Shown: positions 8,371 to 11,930 of the stretch, piece after piece
Layout of the letters: every line of letters begins with the position of its first letter
Numbering within the stretch: position 1 is the stretch's first letter
Assembly (NCBI GenBank): GCA_018398765.1
Contig: JAHBMJ010003253.1
Coordinates: forward strand, 1 to 11,930
DNA: 11,930 nt
DNA from: Chromera velia
Lineage: Eukaryota > Sar > Chromeraceae
Reading direction: 5' to 3'
Made by a program: the position numbers and the translations under genes
The notes under the pieces: generated by a model
Told to the model about the DNA's origin: nothing
The model's database searches: none
What the model saw: the letters and a program-made list of their open reading frames with translations, nothing else

Positions 8371-8998
8371 GTCAGACTGAGCCTTTCTCGGAGGACCGTT
8401 TATCGGTGCTTGCGTTTCGTGAGGAAGCATTACGGCTGGTAATCTCGGGTGATCTGAAGTTGTGGGAGTGAGGCGCAGCTCTTGTTTGCATGAGAATTTG
8501 GAGGTAGGGCTCCTGGGTGGACTAAGACTCAGTGGCCAGTGCCGGGCCTCACCCAGAAAAAACAAGAACGCTATGATGGCTGGTCGTGGGCAAGGCCCTC
8601 TGGCTAGAGGCCATCGATCGATCAGGCTTTTAGAAGCTAAGCATTTACCTCTTGCACGGTCATAGTGCTCAACATTTGTTTGGTTGAACTGCTTTCTGTG
8701 GGTGTCAAATCAGCAGATCTGTTTGCGGACATTCATTTTTACCTTTCATGGGGGTTGCCCGCTGTGTGCTCCCTCCTTACATCAGTGTGCGAATTTGGCG
8801 TATTCCATTAGAAGTAAAAGTTAGCTTGTTCATGTATTACACTGCGCATTGTCACATGCCTGCAGAGTCTGCAATCATTCCCCGACATATCAACATACTA
8901 TAACTCTTTCACCTCACTCACGTCCAACAATTTCCAACATACACACCACAAACCCATTAAACCTTATCTTTAAAAGTTGTTCATACTTTCATGCAGGT
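8371..8998 (+). other. Core of nested transposon, bounded by splice-like motifs
   Basis: This GC-balanced core lies between the AT-rich arms. On its left is TGTGCTGCAG followed by GT, which resembles a 3' splice site. At its right end is TTCATGCAG followed by GTAAGAAA, which resembles a 5' splice site. A GTGAGT donor-like motif lies at 8305, in the left inverted repeat and running a few bases past it. One frame after the left motif reads QTEPFSEDRLSVLAF... for 32 codons to a TGA at 8469-8471. The layout would suit a captured host gene fragment (a Pack-type element), but short splice motifs arise easily by chance and I recognise no protein. Confidence 0.25.
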
Positions 8999-9084
8999 AA
9001 GAAACAATAAATAGAATCATTCTAAGTGCTTTAAAGACTTAGTTTTTTATATAAAATTTAGTGTGATACATAGAAAATTAAAAG

Positions 9085-9127
9085 TCACTTTCTAGTACAA
9101 AAGTTTCAATTGTCAGTACAGTCAGTT
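9085..9127 (-). repeat. Right terminal inverted repeat of nested transposon
   Basis: 43 bp ending CAGTACAGTCAGTT, complementary to 8266-8308 with three mismatches. GTGC follows directly. Confidence 0.9.
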
Positions 9128-9131
9128 GTGC
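9128..9131. repeat. Target duplication of nested transposon, right (GTGC)
   Basis: Second copy of GTGC, directly after the right inverted repeat. The RT-side reading frame resumes with GCG at 9130. Confidence 0.6.
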
Positions 9132-10310
9132 GGACCCTGAAGCTGTTGTCTCCTCTTCCAAGTCGCAGGCAATCTTTCCCGACTCTGTTCTGTCAGCGGC
9201 CGTCAGGCAGCTGGATCGTGTTGTGGCAGAGTCTGTGTTTTCTGTTTCTGCACCTATCCCTTTCCCTCCTCCATTTGTAGCAGGCTCTCAACTTCAAGCA
9301 GGCCACCTGGAGTTGCGAAGTCAGCAACAGGGGGTGGGGGGTGGAAAGGAAAAGGAAAAGCAGTCAAGGCAGGGTCGCGAACCTGTTCAGGCAGCGCAGC
9401 TAGCAGAAAAAGAGGGAGAAGGAGAAGTCGTCCTGCCAGACATTCTAGATGACGATTCGTTATTTGGCTTCAACTTGCTTGGGGAGTCTGGGGGGGCTGC
9501 AGCCTTTGCTAGCTTTCTTGCACGTGAAGGAGAGCAGCAAGACAGCAGAGAAACGGAGGGAGTGCAGGAAGCACAGGATAATAAGAGAGTGCAGAGAGCA
9601 CAGGAAGGAAAGAGGGTGCAGGGAGCACAAGACGATAGTAAGGAGAGTGAAAAGAAGAAAGTGGTGAGAGAAGGAAATGGATTCAGGAAGGCGCCACAGA
9701 GACTTGTGGTGGATAAGAAAGTGGTCGACCAGATGATGAAGCATGTGAACCGAAGGAAGGGGCACATTGATGCAAAGGAAGAGAAGATAGAGAAAAGCCT
9801 CTTTGACGAAGCGATGCGAGGGGAATTGAAAAGCTTTGAGGAGAATAAAATGTTGAAAATAAATGGAGTAAGAATATCATAGAAGAGAAGAGTAATGAAA
9901 ACCAGATGGGTGCTGACATGGAAGATGAAAGGGAAAGAGAGAAAGCCGAAAGCCCGTCTTATGTGTAAAAGATTTCAAAATAACCGAAAAAACGTTGAGA
10001 CGTACAGTGGGACAGCTGCTTGGTGGGCTTTTTTGGTTTGCTTTACGTTTGCATCCAGTCAAGGATGGACAATCGGTAAGTCAGATGTGCGCACTGCGTT
10101 CCTCACTGCATCCATTTATGATGAGGTGTTTGTGCAGCTGCCAGGATGCATCCCGACGGGTTCCTTGGAAGGATTTGCACCTGGAGTCATTGGTTAGCTA
10201 GAGAGAGCCATGTATGAATTAAAAGATGCCCCTCGTCTGTATGGAAAGCATTTTAAATGGATTGCAGCAGAAGAAGGATGGGAAGAAATCGTTGAGTCTG
10301 AGCATCTTTA
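9132..10310 (+). pseudogene. pol: Copia pol part 3: integrase-RT linker and first part of reverse transcriptase
   Basis: The first 190 codons or so are a low-complexity, charged linker (Lys/Glu/Gln-rich, with a 27-bp triplication). Reverse transcriptase begins near 9700. Its landmarks are FDEAMRGELKSFEENKML, then MKTRWVLTWK, KPKARLMCKRFQ and KSDVRTAFL, where Asp 10084-10086 is the first catalytic residue. LERAMYELKDAPR follows, which in copia is normally YGLK; the Glu (GAA 10216-10218) is one G-to-A change from Gly. Two TAG stops interrupt it (9880-9882 and 10195-10197). The frame is lost somewhere about 10262-10315, just before the catalytic VDD box, and ends at TGA 10321. RT would copy the element RNA inside the particle. 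This copy is inactive. Confidence 0.85.
9559..9639 (+). repeat. 27-bp tandem triplication in the linker
   Basis: Three in-frame 27-bp units (9559-9585, 9586-9612, 9613-9639) encode GVQEAQDNK, RVQRAQEGK and RVQGAQDDS. A length divisible by three keeps pol open, which suggests the expansion happened or was tolerated while the linker was under coding constraint. Confidence 0.8.
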
Positions 10311-10905
10311 TGTTAAAAGATGAAGAAAAGAAGGTGAAAACAGTGATAACTGTTCACGTTGATGATTTGTTCATTTTTTCTGCTGACCCTGCTTGTGACT
10401 TTGAACCTTTGAGACAGCGTTTGAAGATGGATGAGCCAGAAATTCTTTCTGTGGGGGGTGAAATGGGCTACACGGGTTTGGAGGTGAGAAAGAATGAAAG
10501 CGGGTTTAAGATCAGCCAGGAGGCATACTTGAAGTCCATTCCTGTTCAGACAGATGATTTGCCTTGCAAGTCTCTTTCCCCTGAGATGCTGAATGAAGAG
10601 AAGGAAGAAAACAAAGAAGAAGACCTGGTTACGGTGATGATGAAAGTGATGGGTGTGCTTGGTTGGGTGTGTCAGATGTCTACCGATCTTGCTTTTGTTT
10701 TCAGTGAGTTATCTCGTTATAGTTCCCGCCTGACTGGTTCAAAGCTTGTTGCTGCTTTGCTTGCCCTCATCAGAGCTCGTGAAAAGAACGACAGTTTGCG
10801 CTTTGAGGGCGTGATTGATCCGAAGCTTGTTTTGTTTGTGGATGCTGCGTATTCTCTTTCCCGTTGTGAAGGAAGAGGGGGCTTTGAGGCTTACTTGGTT
10901 GGCAC
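10311..10905 (+). pseudogene. pol: Copia pol part 4: RT catalytic box, RT end and start of RNase H
   Basis: This lies one frame over from the previous segment. The catalytic box is VHVDDLFIFSAD at 10352-10387, with the Asp pair at 10361-10366. The first residue is His where Tyr is usual (YVDD), one T-to-C change. MGYTGLEVRK and GFKISQEAYLKSI match the usual copia section after the box. GVLGWVCQMSTDLAFVFSEL matches the conserved end of copia RT. RNase H starts with LVLFVDAAYS, where Asp (10841-10843) is its first catalytic residue. The segment is free of stops for over 200 codons. It loses frame near 10905, and this frame then ends at TGA 10934. Confidence 0.9.
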
Positions 10906-11418
10906 AATGATAAGAAGGAAAAAATTGAGGGAATGAGAAGAACGAATCTGGTGGCATGGAAGAGCAAATGAATTAAAAGGAAACTGATTTCTTCGACCTC
11001 TGCAGAGCTTAGTGCGCTTGTAGATGGTGTGAAACAATCTTTTCAATAGAAGCGTCTTGCAGAGGCGTTGTGGATGAAGCCGCTGGAGGTAGAGATTTAT
11101 ACAGACAGCGCTCCTCTCATGGAGCAATTGGAAAGTGAATATTCGAAGTGAGAGCCTCGGATGGATGGATTGTTGAAGTATGTGCAGCAGGAGCTGAGAG
11201 TGTTGAAGGCGCGGGTGCTTTGGGTTTCTACTGATCGGCAGCGGGCAGACAGACACACGAAGTACAAGTTGGAAAAGGAGAGAGGGAGTCAAGCGCCACA
11301 AGTTGAAGCGAAGAAGGAAGTGCATGTGAAGAGAGGAATGGTAGATTTCGTAAAGATATGTCGATCGAAAGCTAAGAAAAGAGGTGACTCTCCAATAAAT
11401 GTTCGAGTCAGAGGGTGA
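10906..11418 (+). pseudogene. pol: Copia pol part 5: RNase H remainder and C-terminus
   Basis: The frame returns to that of gag. LVAWKSK and LISSTSAELSAL match the copia RNase H signature, with catalytic Glu at 11005-11007. EIYTDSAPLMEQL gives catalytic Asp at 11104-11106, and DRQRADRHTK gives the last Asp at 11248-11250, so all four active-site residues survive by position. Three stops interrupt it: TGA 10969, TAG 11047 and TGA 11149. The basic tail ends at TGA 11416-11418, one base before the 3' LTR, so the pol stop overlaps the presumed polypurine tract. RNase H removes the RNA strand during cDNA synthesis. Confidence 0.88.
11410..11418 (+). promoter_or_regulatory. Presumed polypurine tract
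   Basis: AGAGGGTGA, nearly all purine, lies directly before the 3' LTR where plus-strand synthesis should be primed. It is short and contains one T, and it also holds the pol stop codon. The call rests on position. Confidence 0.5.
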
Positions 11419-11419
11419 T

Positions 11420-11647
11420 TGTTGGAGATTGCATCCGGGATCGATTGATGTTGGCCTTTCACGGCCACGGTCCCAAGGATTTCGGCCTGGGCTCAGCGCG
11501 CTACAAGCTGTGCAAATCTGCAACACTACAAACTGTGCATGCACCGTGTAGGAGAAACTGATCGATCAACATTGACTTATTTAAGGAGAGGCGCATTTGC
11601 TCATCCTCTCCTCCCCGAACTCTGTTCGGACACGTGAATTCCTTATA
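11420..11647 (+). repeat. 3' long terminal repeat
   Basis: 228 bp, TG...TA, aligned to the 5' LTR without gaps with 12 substitutions. Six of the differences fall at three dinucleotides or single sites where one copy has CG, or both can be derived from CG. In a functional copy this LTR would supply transcript end processing. Confidence 0.95.
11615..11629 (+). other. Perfect hairpin in the LTR (3' copy)
   Basis: Identical to 5006-5020: CCGAAC, loop TCT, GTTCGG. Confidence 0.5.
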
Positions 11648-11652
11648 GTATA
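11648..11652. repeat. Target-site duplication, right copy (GTATA)
   Basis: GTATA directly follows the 3' LTR and matches 4806-4810. Confidence 0.85.
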
Positions 11653-11930
11653 TAAAAGGTAAAGACATTCATTCATTTGAAATACCTTTGTACTAGGGGC
11701 CTGGCTGAATAACGAAAGGCTATTAGTTCGATTTTTTGTACAGTACTCTAAGAAATAGAGAATACGGTTATGATTGTACTACTACTAAAGTGGCCTTTGC
11801 AGTCATAGCGGAGGGTGGTATGAAAAGAACAATTAACAGATGTTACGGTCGACTTCTTTTTAGAACTATAAATGTACCTCTCGAGTAGGGCTATACACGT
11901 ATAAATATTTATATATCCAATGATCAATTG
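11653..11930. other. Unassigned 3' flank
   Basis: AT-rich sequence without a supported gene or repeat. It is the right-hand continuation of the DNA that the copia element entered. Confidence 0.5.

Larger units (their letters stand above)
8266..9127. mobile_element. Nested non-autonomous DNA transposon (862 bp, MITE-like)
   Basis: The ends are 43-bp inverted repeats with about 40 matches. Both begin AACTGACTGTACT read inwards. Inside them lie AT-rich arms (about 8310-8360 and 9000-9080) around a GC-balanced core. There is no transposase or long frame, so the element would depend on an enzyme made elsewhere. The insertion adds 866 nt including one GTGC copy. Since 866 leaves remainder 2 on division by 3, it accounts exactly for the change from the integrase frame to the RT frame, and removal joins VDVLAAGG to ADPEAVV. 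The superfamily is not clear: four-base duplications occur in several families, and TTAA of piggyBac is absent. Confidence 0.85.
4811..11647 (+). mobile_element. Ty1/copia LTR retrotransposon, degenerate, with nested insertion
   Basis: The 6.8-kb element has 228-bp LTRs at both ends and a GTATA duplication outside them. Its internal order is gag with a CCHC knuckle, aspartic protease, integrase, reverse transcriptase and RNase H. Integrase before RT separates Ty1/copia from Ty3/gypsy. Without the 866-nt nested insertion it would be about 6.0 kb, normal for copia. Gag and pol lie in one frame with no sign of a programmed frameshift between them, which is common in copia. The coding region has 13 in-frame stops (8 TAG, 4 TGA, 1 TAA) and three frame changes from small indels, so this copy cannot make its own enzymes. 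LTR identity of about 95% points to moderate rather than ancient age. Confidence 0.95.

Noticed and set aside
8262-9125. Whole nested insertion acting as an intron (GT at the left duplication, CAG at the right repeat)
   Set aside because: Splicing from GT 8262 to CAG 9125 would leave the downstream RT sequence out of frame, and the donor GTGCAA is weak.
10891-11544. 217-codon minus-strand open frame opposite RNase H and the LTR
   Set aside because: It crosses from RNase H coding sequence into the LTR and has no recognisable motif. The plus strand carries the RNase H catalytic residues.
11690-11740. tRNA-like words (GGGGCCTGGCTGAAT, GTTCGATT)
   Set aside because: The box-A-like and box-B-like words are too close together, and no cloverleaf can be drawn by eye.
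1-11930. CRISPR array, bacterial operon, phage or defence system
   Set aside because: No evenly spaced identical repeats with unique spacers, no ribosome-binding-site-led gene clusters and no matching protein families were seen.

Overview
The window looks like repeat-rich, non-coding DNA from a eukaryotic nuclear genome. It has no bacterial operons. Instead it holds a Ty1/copia LTR retrotransposon, a nested DNA transposon, a 1.7 kb minisatellite and short motifs resembling spliceosomal introns. Base composition is mixed, about half GC in the retroelement and AT-rich in the flanks. The host cannot be named from this sequence. A protist or alga with many copia elements (for example a chromerid-type alveolate) would fit, but that is only a guess.

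Layout. 1-150 is low-complexity pyrimidine sequence. 530-709 is a dense cluster of CGATAT/ATATCG palindromic motifs next to two minus-strand reading frames (839-690 and a possible two-exon frame 1492-867); together these look like a decayed DNA transposon. 1540-3275 is a degenerate compound minisatellite with 30-bp and 34-bp units. 3293-3811 is an unrecognised 172-codon frame at its edge. 3812-4805 is unassigned flank with a CTAA microsatellite.

4811-11647 is a structurally complete copia element: two 228-bp LTRs (TG...TA) flanked by a 5-bp GTATA target duplication. The order gag (CCHC knuckle), aspartic protease (DSG), integrase (zinc-binding domain, then catalytic core), reverse transcriptase, RNase H is diagnostic of Ty1/copia. 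Gag and pol formed one continuous frame. That frame is now broken by 13 in-frame stops, three small frameshifts and one large insertion, and two conserved catalytic-region residues are altered. The copy is dead, although its LTRs are still about 95% identical.

8266-9127 is the most informative feature: an 862-bp non-autonomous DNA transposon with 43-bp terminal inverted repeats, inserted between integrase and reverse transcriptase. Removing it with one copy of its 4-bp GTGC duplication (866 nt) brings the integrase frame and the RT frame into register, so the insertion explains that frame change. The order of events is therefore readable: copia inserted, then a smaller DNA transposon inserted into it, with point decay alongside. 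I see no host gene that I can name with confidence and no new defence or metabolic system.
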